A model generated the notes under the pieces. That model saw only the letters and a list, made by a program, of their open reading frames with translations, ran no database searches and had not been told where the DNA came from. The position numbers were made by a program, and so were the translations under genes. 45,462 nucleotides of DNA from Candidatus Avimonas merdigallinarum (GTDB lineage Bacteria > Bacillota > Clostridia > Oscillospirales > Acutalibacteraceae): positions 1-45,462 of the forward strand of contig CAJFGS010000025.1 in assembly GCA_904377855.1 (NCBI GenBank), given 5' to 3'. Below, piece after piece: positions 1 through 6,864 of this stretch; position 1 is the stretch's first letter; every line of letters begins with the position of its first letter.

Positions 1-22
1 TTGGTGTCGCAACTTAACTATA
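1..22. mobile_element. Possible terminal inverted repeat of an IS30-like element (outer part of right end)
   Basis: Bases 4-22 (GTGTCGCAACTTAACTATA) resemble the reverse complement of 45371-45390 at the other end of the window (GTGTTGCACTTGTTAGTATA). Read outward to inward, the two ends begin AAGTTGCGACAC and AAGTGCAACAC, which fits the style of IS30-family ends. No transposase is visible here, so at most a few bases of an element lie inside the window. Assignment to IS30 is from memory of the family and is weak. Confidence 0.3.
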
Positions 23-120
23 CCCTATGAAGGCTCTGTCCTTCTACTTTTTTCTCTCTTCTTTTTTCTCTCTGTCCAATTTGTATTGTAGCTCTACAAG
101 GAAAACTTGAAAAATTTTAA

Positions 121-148
121 AATCCCTCTTGATTTTTCAAGAGGGATT
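121..148 (-). terminator. Inverted repeat, terminator for leftward transcription
   Basis: Twelve-base arms AATCCCTCTTGA and TCAAGAGGGATT close a 4-base loop. On the minus strand the stem is followed by TTTTAAAATTTTT, a fair Rho-independent tail; on the plus strand there is no T-run. The right half overlaps the -35/spacer of the tRNA-Ser promoter, so the two signals share the same bases. Confidence 0.55.
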
Positions 149-157
149 CATTATAAT
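129..157 (+). promoter_or_regulatory. Promoter of tRNA-Ser
   Basis: TTGATT (129-134), a 17-base spacer and a perfect TATAAT (152-157) lie 37 bases upstream of the tRNA. The stretch before the -35 box is AT-rich (AAAAATTTTAAAAT), as in UP elements of stable-RNA promoters. Confidence 0.75.
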
Positions 158-194
158 AGTCTAGCGTCGTTAATACAGAAAAATAAAATCGTAT

Positions 195-287
195 GGAGAA
201 GTCGCCTAGTCCGGTCGAGGGCGCACGATTGGAAATCGTGTAGGCGTTAAACGCGCCTCGAGGGTTCGAATCCCTCCTTCTCCGCCA
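195..287 (+). tRNA. tRNA-Ser (anticodon GGA)
   Basis: Acceptor arms GGAGAAG (195-201) and CTTCTCC (277-283) pair fully, followed by discriminator G and an encoded CCA (285-287). The anticodon stem CACGATT/AATCGTG holds GGA. A long variable arm (TAGGCGTTAAACGCGCC) marks a class II tRNA, and the T-arm is GAGGGTTCGAATCCCTC. Length 93 nt including CCA. Own promoter upstream and own terminator directly after it. Confidence 0.97.
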
Positions 288-352
288 AATGGGAAGCCCT
301 GTATTTGAGCCAAAAACGGCTTGAATACAGGGTTTTTCAATGTTTTTGGGCT
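282..352 (+). repeat. Direct repeat copy 1: tRNA 3' end plus terminator
   Basis: From CCGCCAAAT at the tRNA 3' end through the terminator to TGTTTTTGGGCT, this stretch matches 1480-1548 over about 70 bases with scattered differences. See the second copy. Confidence 0.75.
297..337 (+). terminator. Terminator of tRNA-Ser
   Basis: Arms CCCTGTATTTGAGCC (297-311) and GGCTTGAATACAGGG (318-332) pair over 15 positions with two G-T pairs, followed by TTTTT. A degenerate copy of this hairpin, together with the tRNA tail, is found at 1480-1548. Confidence 0.85.
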
Positions 353-423
353 TGGCTTACCGCTGATTGACTTTTTTACCGCCATAGTTTAGAATGAGAA
401 AAACAACAAATGGAGAGAAATAA

Positions 424-461
424 AGCAAAAGCCGCAGTGATATGTCAGCTTTTGCTTTTTT
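424..461 (+). terminator. Hairpin with T-run just upstream of the phosphodiesterase gene
   Basis: AGCAAAAGC (424-432) pairs with GCTTTTGCT (448-456) and is followed by TTTTTT. It ends only four bases before the ribosome binding site AAGGAG (465-470). It could terminate read-through from the tRNA side or act in the leader of the following gene; no promoter between it and the gene is evident. Confidence 0.5.
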
Positions 462-479
462 AAAAAGGAGTTGTTTATT

Positions 480-1205
480 ATGAAAAGCACCATACATCTG
501 TCGAACAAACACGGGGTACAAATGATTGCGCATCGGGGCTTAAGTGGGATTGAACCGGAAAATACGGTCGCCGCTTTCGCTTTAGCGGCTGAACATAGCT
601 ATTTCGGTATTGAAACAGATATACACCCTACAGCCGACGGCCGGTATATACTGATTCACGATGATTCCACCGGGCGTGTGGCCGCAGAAAATTTGCCGGT
701 TACAAATACGGATTTTGCAACGCTGCGTGCACTAAAGCTCAAGGAATGCAACGGAGAAATCAGTCAACGTGGTCTGCAGCTTTCAACGCTGGAGGAATAC
801 CTTGACATTTGCCGGCAAGCTGGCAAAACCGCGGTGCTGGAGCTGAAAAATCATATAGAAAAAGCAGACATTTCCCAAATTTGCGACAGAATTCGTACGT
901 ATGGATATCTTGAAAAGGTTATATTTATCTCCTTTGATTTTGCAAAACTCGTAGCTGTGCGTGAGGTTCTCCCCAATCAGCCCGTGCAATTTCTGACCGG
1001 TCGTGTGGACGACGAACAGATTGCCTGTTTGAAAGCCCGGCGTTTCGATCTAGACGCGGAGTACCATGCGCTGAATGCGGAAACGGTGGAAAAGTGCCAT
1101 GCGGCCGGTATTCGTGTAAATTGTTGGACAGTGGATGATCCGGAAGCCGCTGCACAACTGATCCAATTTGGTGTTGACTATATTACCACCAATATCTTGG
1201 AGTAA
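480..1205 (+). CDS. Glycerophosphodiester phosphodiesterase
   Basis: Predicted to hydrolyse glycerophosphodiesters to glycerol-3-phosphate plus an alcohol. The 241-residue protein is a GDPD TIM barrel: HRG at 18-20, PENT at 26-29, ETD at 45-47 (metal-binding Glu and Asp) and HDD at 60-62, all in the usual order near the N-terminus; Lys-rich ELK near 126 and the C-terminal GVDYITTN are typical. No signal peptide or membrane segment, so cytoplasmic. ATG at 480 is chosen because AAGGAG lies 9 bases upstream; an in-frame TTG at 471 directly abuts the Shine-Dalgarno. It stands alone between the tRNA-Ser tail and its degenerate copy, and its AT-richer codon use than the downstream genes suggests it arrived by transfer. 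Confidence 0.92.
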   Translation: MKSTIHLSNKHGVQMIAHRGLSGIEPENTVAAFALAAEHSYFGIETDIHPTADGRYILIHDDSTGRVAAENLPVTNTDFATLRALKLKECNGEISQRGLQLSTLEEYLDICRQAGKTAVLELKNHIEKADISQICDRIRTYGYLEKVIFISFDFAKLVAVREVLPNQPVQFLTGRVDDEQIACLKARRFDLDAEYHALNAETVEKCHAAGIRVNCWTVDDPEAAAQLIQFGVDYITTNILE

Positions 1206-1372
1206 AGGCCTGCCCAATCGCGTCCCGGCTTCGTTTCTCTTATGCGCAGCGCGCCGCTTTGACGGCTTTCCCCAAAGGGCTTATGGCAGACAGGCTATGG
1301 AAAGATGTCGTAAATGAGAGTTCGAATCCACCCGCCAAAACCGCAAAAATATCTTTTTATAGCTCTCGATAG

Positions 1373-1422
1373 GCAAATAGATGAGCAGGGAGTCCAAACA
1401 GGCTCCCTGCTCATCTATTTGC
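1373..1422. repeat. 20-bp perfect inverted repeat
   Basis: GCAAATAGATGAGCAGGGAG (1373-1392) is the exact reverse complement of 1403-1422, with a 10-base loop. No T-run follows on either strand, so it is not an obvious terminator; it may be a structured RNA or a remnant of mobile DNA. Confidence 0.85.
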
Positions 1423-1479
1423 AATGAGTGGCCGGCTGCTTTTGTATGGTTCGACCATCAGCGGGATTTTTGCATCACC

Positions 1480-1548
1480 CCGCCAAATAGGCGCCTTGTA
1501 TTTGAGCCAAAAGCGGCTTGGATACAGGGCTTTTCTTGTTTTTTAGGC
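1480..1548 (+). repeat. Direct repeat copy 2: degenerate tRNA tail plus terminator
   Basis: CCGCCAAATAGG, then a hairpin with arms ending TTTGAGCC (to 1508) and GGCTTGGATACAGGG (from 1515) and a TTTTCTTGTTTTTT tail, closely match 282-352 at the 3' end of tRNA-Ser. The hairpin still looks able to terminate rightward transcription. No complete tRNA precedes this copy. Confidence 0.75.
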
Positions 1549-1827
1549 TGCGCTATTTTCCAGGATTCCCATGGATGTTTCCCTGTCAAAGTCAGTAAAA
1601 AGTCAGTAATTTTTCCTCGAAAGATTCCCCGCTGGCCGCCGTATTCAGTGGCGAATAAACTGCACGCCCCGGTATTTACCGCCGCGTTTGTGCTGACGAT
1701 GGCATCCTCTGCCAACGCTTTCCGCGCCTGTCCCTAGGATGCTATTTTATGATGGGAACCGCCTGATTTCAGCAGCGCCGGTAAGGCGCCGCCGTTTCCA
1801 GGCAATGGATAGTCATGGAAAATCCCG

Positions 1828-2826
1828 CTATTTTCGGTACAGCTTCCGATATTCCGTTGGCAGGACCTGCGCTGTTTCTTTAAAAGCCTTTGTAAATTTC
1901 CCCTGGGTTTCATAGCCCACCTTTTCCGCAATGGCGGCGATGCTGTCGTCCGTTTCCCGCAGAAGCTTCATGGCTTGGCGCATACGGTACTCCTTCATAT
2001 AAGAAGCGATGGGCATGCCATAAACCGCTTTAAAAACCGATTTGAGGGAAGAGGTGTTGATTAAGTACTTTTTGGCAAGTTCCTCAATAGTAAACCGCTC
2101 GTCCAGATGTTCCACCAGAAAATCGCGGATTTCTTTGATTGATTCGGTCTGTGGGGGGGCGTATTGCGTCAACCCCTTTTCTTCGCTTGGCTCCAGCTGC
2201 AGCAGATACAGCAAAATTTCCTGGGCCTTCAGTTTAAAATAGGGGATGCGCAAGGGTTCCGGCAAGCCGTAAAGGGGGGCAAAAACCGCGTCAATGGCGC
2301 TGTTGGACGGGATGCCGAGAGGGGAGCCCCCGGCGCAAAATTTTTGATAGAGCCTTTCCCCGTCAAAGCCGGCTTCCCGCAGGATTTCCGGGCAGTTCGC
2401 TTTCAATGCGCGAAGATCCGCCGTGACGGCCATCCCCTCGTAGTATCCCAGAGGGAGCGTCATTTCCGAATCCGCGCAGCTGGCCAAAGAATGCAGGCAG
2501 AGATCCCCCGCGCCGAGATAAACCGCCGCCCCGCCGCGCATATTCCAGCCGATCCGCCCTTTCCGGCAATGGTCGATTCCCAAAACGGAATCGGCGGCTT
2601 TGTGGTGAAATTCCACCCGCTCGGCCAGATATTGATGCAGCGACACCTCGACGCCGGGAAACACCGGAAAGGTTTCGATTTTTCCTTTTCCCCTGGCCTG
2701 GGCGGTCAGTTGTTCTGCCAGCAGGAGGCAATGCGATTCCGCGGCCTTGTGCCGCTTGACTTCAAAAGTCCCATCGGGCACTTCCCGCAGGTCGTTCTCA
2801 ATGCGGGCTGCGTCTTCTTCCTTCAT
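1828..2826 (-). CDS. AraC-family transcriptional regulator
   Basis: A 332-residue regulator with an N-terminal sensing domain of about 220 residues and a C-terminal pair of helix-turn-helix motifs (about 230-330). The second half shows the AraC hallmarks: FTIEELAKKYLINTSSLKSVFK for the first HTH and SIAAIAEKVGYETQGKFTKAF, then PTEYRK, for the second. The overall layout is like PchR-type AraC regulators, but I cannot name a ligand. It starts 19 bases after the ArsR-type gene, and its Shine-Dalgarno GAGGAGG sits at that gene's stop, so the two are probably co-transcribed. It is the last gene of the minus-strand metal operon. Confidence 0.88.
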   Translation of the reverse strand: MKEEDAARIENDLREVPDGTFEVKRHKAAESHCLLLAEQLTAQARGKGKIETFPVFPGVEVSLHQYLAERVEFHHKAADSVLGIDHCRKGRIGWNMRGGAAVYLGAGDLCLHSLASCADSEMTLPLGYYEGMAVTADLRALKANCPEILREAGFDGERLYQKFCAGGSPLGIPSNSAIDAVFAPLYGLPEPLRIPYFKLKAQEILLYLLQLEPSEEKGLTQYAPPQTESIKEIRDFLVEHLDERFTIEELAKKYLINTSSLKSVFKAVYGMPIASYMKEYRMRQAMKLLRETDDSIAAIAEKVGYETQGKFTKAFKETAQVLPTEYRKLYRK

Positions 2827-2845
2827 ACGTCGCCTCCTCAGCAGC

Positions 2846-3211
2846 TTATCGGTCGGACGGGCAGGATATTTCCACCATCTTTTCGATGATCCGGTGCAGA
2901 AGCTGCGCCTGTTCGGTATCGGCGGCTTTGTAATAGACCTCTTTCCCGTCCCGGCGGCTTACAATCAGGCCGCTGCTTTTTAGCTGGCGCAGATGATGGG
3001 AGACCGCAGGGCTGGTCATCCCCACGAGGGTGGCCAGGTTGATCACGCATTCTTCGCAATGGCAGAGAAGCCAGAAAATCCGGATGCGGCTCCCGTCGCA
3101 AAGTTGCCTGAAAATATCGGCAACCGTTTGAAAGTCTTCTTCCCGCGGCATATGGTCGAGTTCTTTTTCGATGCGCTGCCCATGGTCATGGGGCAATGGG
3201 CTCTGTTGCAT
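2846..3211 (-). CDS. ArsR/SmtB-family metal-responsive repressor
   Basis: A 121-residue winged-helix repressor: the helix-turn-helix is around LVGMTSPAVSHHLRQLKSSG, and the wing is VSRRDGKEVYYKA. Possible metal ligands are the Cys cluster CHCEEC just before the HTH (an alpha3-type site) and D-T-E...H...E in the last helix (an alpha5-type site as in SmtB/CzrA). Such proteins bind 12-2-12 type palindromes and leave DNA when Zn, Cd or Pb binds. The only good ArsR-type palindrome I see is at 7947-7972, in front of the HMA/P1B-ATPase genes, which I infer is its target. The first residues (MQQSPLPHDHGQR) are His-rich and the start could be a little downstream. Confidence 0.88.
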   Translation of the reverse strand: MQQSPLPHDHGQRIEKELDHMPREEDFQTVADIFRQLCDGSRIRIFWLLCHCEECVINLATLVGMTSPAVSHHLRQLKSSGLIVSRRDGKEVYYKAADTEQAQLLHRIIEKMVEISCPSDR

Positions 3212-3285
3212 GGGAATTCCCCCTTTTCGATTATTTTATCACAAACCGGGGGAGAGGGATACCCTGAAAGCGGAAAAGCGCGCAT

Positions 3286-3615
3286 TCAGTGGGTATCGTC
3301 CAGAATCGAAATGGCGTCGCCCCCTTCTTTTTGGACCAGCTCTTTCATCTTCTTGGCAAAGGGGCAGGGATACCCGATCGGCGTCCCCTTTTGGATGCAG
3401 GAGGCGAAGGCAATCGTGTCCGCGCCTCGACGTATCAACTCCCGCGTCCGCAGGATCGCCTTTTTCCCCGGACATCCGCCGCAGTTAATAAACCCGACGA
3501 CCTCCACCTCTTCTTCCCCGGCAAAGGCGCCGGATTTATCCCGCACCGCCTGAAAGCATCCGCTCCCCGGGCAGTAGTCCTCTGTCTGCATACACCGTAT
3601 GATTCCCACTTTCAT
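3286..3615 (-). CDS. CGGC-domain protein, putative metal binding
   Basis: A 109-residue cytoplasmic protein of the CGGC family (PF08821-like): it begins MKVGIIRCMQTEDYCPGSGC and carries the name-giving INCGGCPGKK motif in the middle, then ASCIQKGTPIGYPCPF. At least seven Cys residues are spread over the fold, as expected for metal or redox chemistry, but the biochemical role of the family is not established. Start is supported by AGGAGG seven bases upstream. Its place between csoR and the ArsR gene suggests a role in metal handling. Confidence 0.85.
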   Translation of the reverse strand: MKVGIIRCMQTEDYCPGSGCFQAVRDKSGAFAGEEEVEVVGFINCGGCPGKKAILRTRELIRRGADTIAFASCIQKGTPIGYPCPFAKKMKELVQKEGGDAISILDDTH

Positions 3616-3633
3616 AGAAAATCCTCCTATCGG

Positions 3634-3666
3634 CCGGCAGCCGGGAAAACCATTCCCGGCTGCCGG
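3634..3666. repeat. Strong inverted repeat between csoR and the CGGC gene
   Basis: Fourteen-base arms CCGGCAGCCGGGAA and TTCCCGGCTGCCGG close a 5-base loop. There is no T-run on the minus strand, where the stem ends about 9 bases before the Shine-Dalgarno of the CGGC gene. It may stabilise an mRNA end or attenuate within the operon rather than terminate. Confidence 0.7.
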
Positions 3667-3681
3667 ATTTCTGCCCTTTGA

Positions 3682-3945
3682 TTATTCGCTGAGCTTCTCC
3701 AAAAGCGCAAGCGCTTCCTCCAGCTTGGGATTGGGCTCCTCTGTCTGCAGCCCTTCCCGCACGCAGTTGCGGATATGGGCGTGCAGGATTTCCTGGTTGA
3801 CCCGCTTCAGGATAGCCTGCGTCGCCAGCAGCTGGTTGGAAATATCCACGCAGTAGCGGTCCTCCTCAATCATCCGGAGGATGCCGTCCAGCTGACCGCG
3901 GGCGATCTTGATGCTGCGGGTCACCTTGGCTTTGTCAGCTTTCAT
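3682..3945 (-). CDS. csoR: CsoR-type copper-sensing repressor
   Basis: An 87-residue all-helical protein of the CsoR/RcnR family (DUF156). The Cu(I) ligands of CsoR are present with exact family spacing: Cys32, His57 and Cys61 (RYCVDIS...LHAHIRNC), which separates it from the nickel and formaldehyde branches. CsoR represses copper export genes and lets go when Cu(I) binds. The start codon lies inside the 3' end of copA (11-base overlap), so translation is coupled and the repressor is made with the exporter. A matching palindrome sits at the copA promoter (6592-6610), which suggests autoregulation. Confidence 0.93.
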   Translation of the reverse strand: MKADKAKVTRSIKIARGQLDGILRMIEEDRYCVDISNQLLATQAILKRVNQEILHAHIRNCVREGLQTEEPNPKLEEALALLEKLSE

Positions 3946-4156
3946 AGGTTTCGATCCCCGTCACTTCGTAGCCGGCTTCGGTGACGGCGGCTTTGAGCGC
4001 GTCATCGCTGACCGAGGCGGGCACGCTGACCGTCGCCTTCTTGTCCTCCAGGCTGACGCGGACGTCCGAGGCGCCGGGGACGCCCTCCAGCGCGCGGGTC
4101 ACATGCTTGACGCAATTCTGGCACATCATGCCTTCCACAGATAATTCCTTTTTCAT
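3935..4156 (-). CDS. Nested CopZ-like copper chaperone (internal start within copA)
   Basis: Inside copA, in the same frame, GGAGGA (minus strand, 4168-4163) precedes three consecutive ATG codons; the third, at 4156, has a 6-base spacing. Starting there gives a 73-residue protein (MKKELSVEGMMCQNCVKHVT at its start) that is a complete stand-alone HMA copper chaperone of normal CopZ length. I infer that copA produces both a fused and a free chaperone, comparable in outcome to the frameshift-made CopA(Z) of E. coli but from the other end. It could instead be a relic of a copA-copZ gene fusion with no present use. Confidence 0.5.
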   Translation of the reverse strand: MKKELSVEGMMCQNCVKHVTRALEGVPGASDVRVSLEDKKATVSVPASVSDDALKAAVTEAGYEVTGIETYES

Positions 4157-6571
4157 CATCATTCCTCCATTTTTATCGGTAAGGTGTTCGGACGGCTGGG
4201 TTGATTCGGGTGCGGCGGCCGGTTCGGGCAGTCCGCAGCTTTCCGGCGCCGGTGTTTTATGCCGGGCCTTCACGCGGGATACCGAAGAACCGTGCTTCGG
4301 CTTGAAGAAGCGAAGGCGGAGCGCGTTGGCCACCACAAAGACCGAACTGAAGCTCATCGCCAGGGCGGCCACCATGGGGCTCATCTTCAAATGGAACGCG
4401 GCATAGAAACACCCCGCGGCAATCGGGATGCAGATGATGTTGTAGAAGAAGGCCCAGAACAGGTTTTCCTTAATATTGCGGATGGTCGCCTTGCTCAGTT
4501 CGATGGCTCCGGCGACATCCAGCAAGTCGTTTTTCATCAGGACAATATCCGCCGATTCCATGGCCACGTCGGTGCCGGCGCCAATGGCGATGCCCACGTC
4601 CGCGCGGGCCAGGGCGGGAGCGTCGTTGATGCCGTCGCCCACCATGGCGACCTTCCTGCCGGATTCCTGGATTTTGCGGATTTCCTGTTCCTTATCCTGG
4701 GGCAGCACCTCCGCAATAACCCGGTCCACGCCTACCTGCCGGCGGATGGCTTCGGCGGTCTTTCGGTGGTCGCCGGTAAGCATCACCACTTCGAGCCCCA
4801 TGTGCTTGAGTTTCTGAACCGCCTCCCGGCTGGTAGGCTTTACCGCGTCCGCTACCGCAATCATGCCGATAAGCTTTCCGCCCGCAGCAAAGAACAGCGG
4901 CGTTTTGCCTTCCGCGGCCATGCGGTCCTGCAGCGCAGTCAGGGCGTCGCCGCGAACGCCGAAGGCGTCCATCATTTTGTAATTGCCGGCTAGGCACTCC
5001 ACCCCGCGGACGGCGCCCTTGATCCCCTGCCCCGGGATCTGCTCAAACCCTTCCACCGGAAGGAAGGAAATCTTCCGCTCCTGCGCTTCCTCGACAATGG
5101 CGGCGGCCAGCGGATGTTCCGAAAGCTTTTCCAGGGAAGCGGCCGTTTGCAGCAGCTGCTCTTCGGTGGTTCCGTCTTGGCCGACCAGGTCCGTGACGAC
5201 CGGTTTTCCCTGCGTAATGGTCCCGGTTTTGTCCAGGACGACCGTCTGCACCGAATGGGCGGTTTCCAGCGCTTGGGCCGATTTAATCAGGATCCCGTTG
5301 ACTGCGCCCCGCCCGGTCCCCACCATAATGGCGGTAGGGGTGGCCAGTCCAAGGGCGCAGGGGCAGGACACCACCAATACGGAAACGGCAATCGTTAAGG
5401 CAAATTCGAAGGTGGCCCCGCAAAGGAGCCATACTACGGCGGCGACCAGCGCAATGCCGATGACGATCGGTACAAACACCCCGGCCACCTTATCCGCCAG
5501 CTTGGCAATGGGGGCTTTGGAACTGGTGGCTTCGTCCACCAGGCGGATGATCTGGGCGAGCGCCGTTTCGTCGCCCACCCTGGTCGCCTGCATTTTGAAA
5601 TAGCCGCTTTTGTTGATGGTGGCGCCGACGACCTTATCGCCGGCCTGCTTGTCCACCGGGATGCTCTCGCCCGTAATGGCGGATTCGTCCACCGAAGCGG
5701 TGCCCTCCAAAAGGACGCCGTCCACCGGGATGCTCTCCCCGGCCTTGACAATGAGGACGTCGCCCTGTTCCACTTCTTCCACCGGGACGACGGTCTCCAC
5801 ACCGTCCCGGATAACGGCGGCGGTTTTCGGGGCCAGGTTGAGCAGCTTGTTGATGGCGTCGGAAGTTTTGCCCTTGGCCCGCGCCTCGAAGAATTTGCCC
5901 AGGGTAATCAGGGTGAGGATCGTGCCGGCCCCTTCAAAATAGAGGTCGTGGGTAAACTGATGCACCATCTCCAGATCCCCATGCCCAAGCCCGAAGGCGA
6001 TTTTGTACAGCGCATAGACGCCGTAGAGCAGGGCGGCGCCGGAGCCCAACGCGATTAAAGAATCCATATTGGGGGAACCGTGGAACAGCGTCTTGAAGCC
6101 GGTGCGGTAATATTTGTTGTTGATGATGACGACCGGCAGCACCAGCAGGAACAAGGTTAGGGCGTAGATCATCGAATTTTCCGTCCCCAGGAAGAACCCC
6201 GGCAGCGGCCAGCCCATCATATGGCCCATCGAGATGTAAAACAACGGGATGGTAAATACGAAAGACCAGATGACCCGGCGCTTCATCGCCCGGTACTCGT
6301 TTTTGGCGGCATCGGCGGGGGAAGCCTGCGCTTTGCCGCCCGCCGCCCGTTTGCCGCCTTTGCTTTGCAGCGAGGCGCCATAACCGGCTTTAACCACCGC
6401 CTCTATAATTTTGTCGCTGTTCAGCGCGTCCGCGTCATAATCCACAACCATGCTGTTTTTCAAAAGGTTGACCGAGCAGCCCTTGATGCCGGGCAGGGCC
6501 GACACGCTTTTTTCGACACGGGACGAGCAGGCCGCGCAGCTCATCCCGGTAATATCATATTTTTCCTGCAT
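3935..6571 (-). CDS. copA: Copper-exporting P1B-type ATPase with N- and C-terminal HMA domains
   Basis: 878 residues. Domains in order: N-terminal HMA (3-70) with GMSCAAC; membrane segments from about 100; actuator domain with TGES near 300; CPC metal site SCPCALGLATP near 403-405; phosphorylation motif DKTGT at 447; SEHP in the N-domain; GDGINDAPAL; then YN and MSFSS in the last membrane helices, the Cu(I) signature of P1B-1 ATPases. After about 60 linker residues comes a second HMA domain with GMMCQNC. It exports Cu(I) from the cytoplasm. Most CopA proteins have their HMA domains only at the N-terminus; here the C-terminal one looks like a fused CopZ and carries its own start signals. First gene of a run with csoR. 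Confidence 0.96.
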   Translation of the reverse strand: MQEKYDITGMSCAACSSRVEKSVSALPGIKGCSVNLLKNSMVVDYDADALNSDKIIEAVVKAGYGASLQSKGGKRAAGGKAQASPADAAKNEYRAMKRRVIWSFVFTIPLFYISMGHMMGWPLPGFFLGTENSMIYALTLFLLVLPVVIINNKYYRTGFKTLFHGSPNMDSLIALGSGAALLYGVYALYKIAFGLGHGDLEMVHQFTHDLYFEGAGTILTLITLGKFFEARAKGKTSDAINKLLNLAPKTAAVIRDGVETVVPVEEVEQGDVLIVKAGESIPVDGVLLEGTASVDESAITGESIPVDKQAGDKVVGATINKSGYFKMQATRVGDETALAQIIRLVDEATSSKAPIAKLADKVAGVFVPIVIGIALVAAVVWLLCGATFEFALTIAVSVLVVSCPCALGLATPTAIMVGTGRGAVNGILIKSAQALETAHSVQTVVLDKTGTITQGKPVVTDLVGQDGTTEEQLLQTAASLEKLSEHPLAAAIVEEAQERKISFLPVEGFEQIPGQGIKGAVRGVECLAGNYKMMDAFGVRGDALTALQDRMAAEGKTPLFFAAGGKLIGMIAVADAVKPTSREAVQKLKHMGLEVVMLTGDHRKTAEAIRRQVGVDRVIAEVLPQDKEQEIRKIQESGRKVAMVGDGINDAPALARADVGIAIGAGTDVAMESADIVLMKNDLLDVAGAIELSKATIRNIKENLFWAFFYNIICIPIAAGCFYAAFHLKMSPMVAALAMSFSSVFVVANALRLRFFKPKHGSSVSRVKARHKTPAPESCGLPEPAAAPESTQPSEHLTDKNGGMMMKKELSVEGMMCQNCVKHVTRALEGVPGASDVRVSLEDKKATVSVPASVSDDALKAAVTEAGYEVTGIETYES

Positions 6572-6591
6572 GGATTGCCTCCTTTCGTATT

Positions 6592-6628
6592 ACCCATACG
6601 GGGTATGGGTGTCTACGGCTTCATTATA
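6592..6628 (-). promoter_or_regulatory. copA promoter -10 and CsoR-type operator
   Basis: A perfect TATAAT (minus strand, 6628-6623) is followed by the palindrome ACCCATACGGGGTATGGGT (6592-6610), two 8-base arms around GGG, which has the G/C-tract form of CsoR operators. It would cover the transcription start. The -35 region is poor, which fits an activatable or derepressed promoter. The copA Shine-Dalgarno AAGGAGG follows. Confidence 0.75.
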
Positions 6629-6652
6629 GCTGGGAACCTCCGCTTAGTATTG

Positions 6653-6699
6653 CCCGATTGGAACAGTTTTTTGCCCAAACAGAAGAAAACCTGCCCGGA
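6653..6699. repeat. Dispersed imperfect repeat, copy A
   Basis: CCCGA...AGTTTT...CCCAAACAGAAG...CCTGCCCGGA matches 7861-7906 at roughly four of five positions with three single-base gaps. Both copies lie in intergenic DNA next to metal-regulated promoters. I see no coding sense in it. Confidence 0.6.
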
Positions 6700-6864
6700 A
6701 CGGGGGTGCTCCCACACCTGCCGCTTTCCGCAGAGGGGGATTGTGCCGAGGCGCGAATTTCACCGGGCGCATTCCCGGCCTCATTGACTTTCCCCCCTCC
6801 GGGTGGTATCCTTAAATCCGCTATGGAAACTTGCCCTGCCGCGGCATGGAGGAAGAAATTCAGC

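Larger units (their letters stand above)
1206..1827. other. Gene-free region with tRNA-like remnants and inverted repeats
   Basis: I see no credible gene in these 622 bases. They hold a tRNA-like 3' tail AGTTCGAATCCACCCGCCA (1319-1337), a 20-bp perfect inverted repeat (1373-1422), a degenerate copy of the tRNA-Ser 3' end and terminator (1480-1548), and a tandem AAAGTCAGTAA at about 1590-1611. The open frames crossing it in both directions have no recognisable family or ribosome binding site. It looks like decayed integration-site DNA. Confidence 0.6.

Noticed and set aside
1381-1737. Open frame of 118 codons in the region after the phosphodiesterase gene
   Set aside because: It starts in the loop side of an inverted repeat, crosses a terminator-like hairpin, has no Shine-Dalgarno and no recognisable family.
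6658-6864. N-terminal extension of the patatin-like protein
   Set aside because: The extension has no family likeness, spans the dispersed repeat, and a good ribosome binding site precedes 6865.
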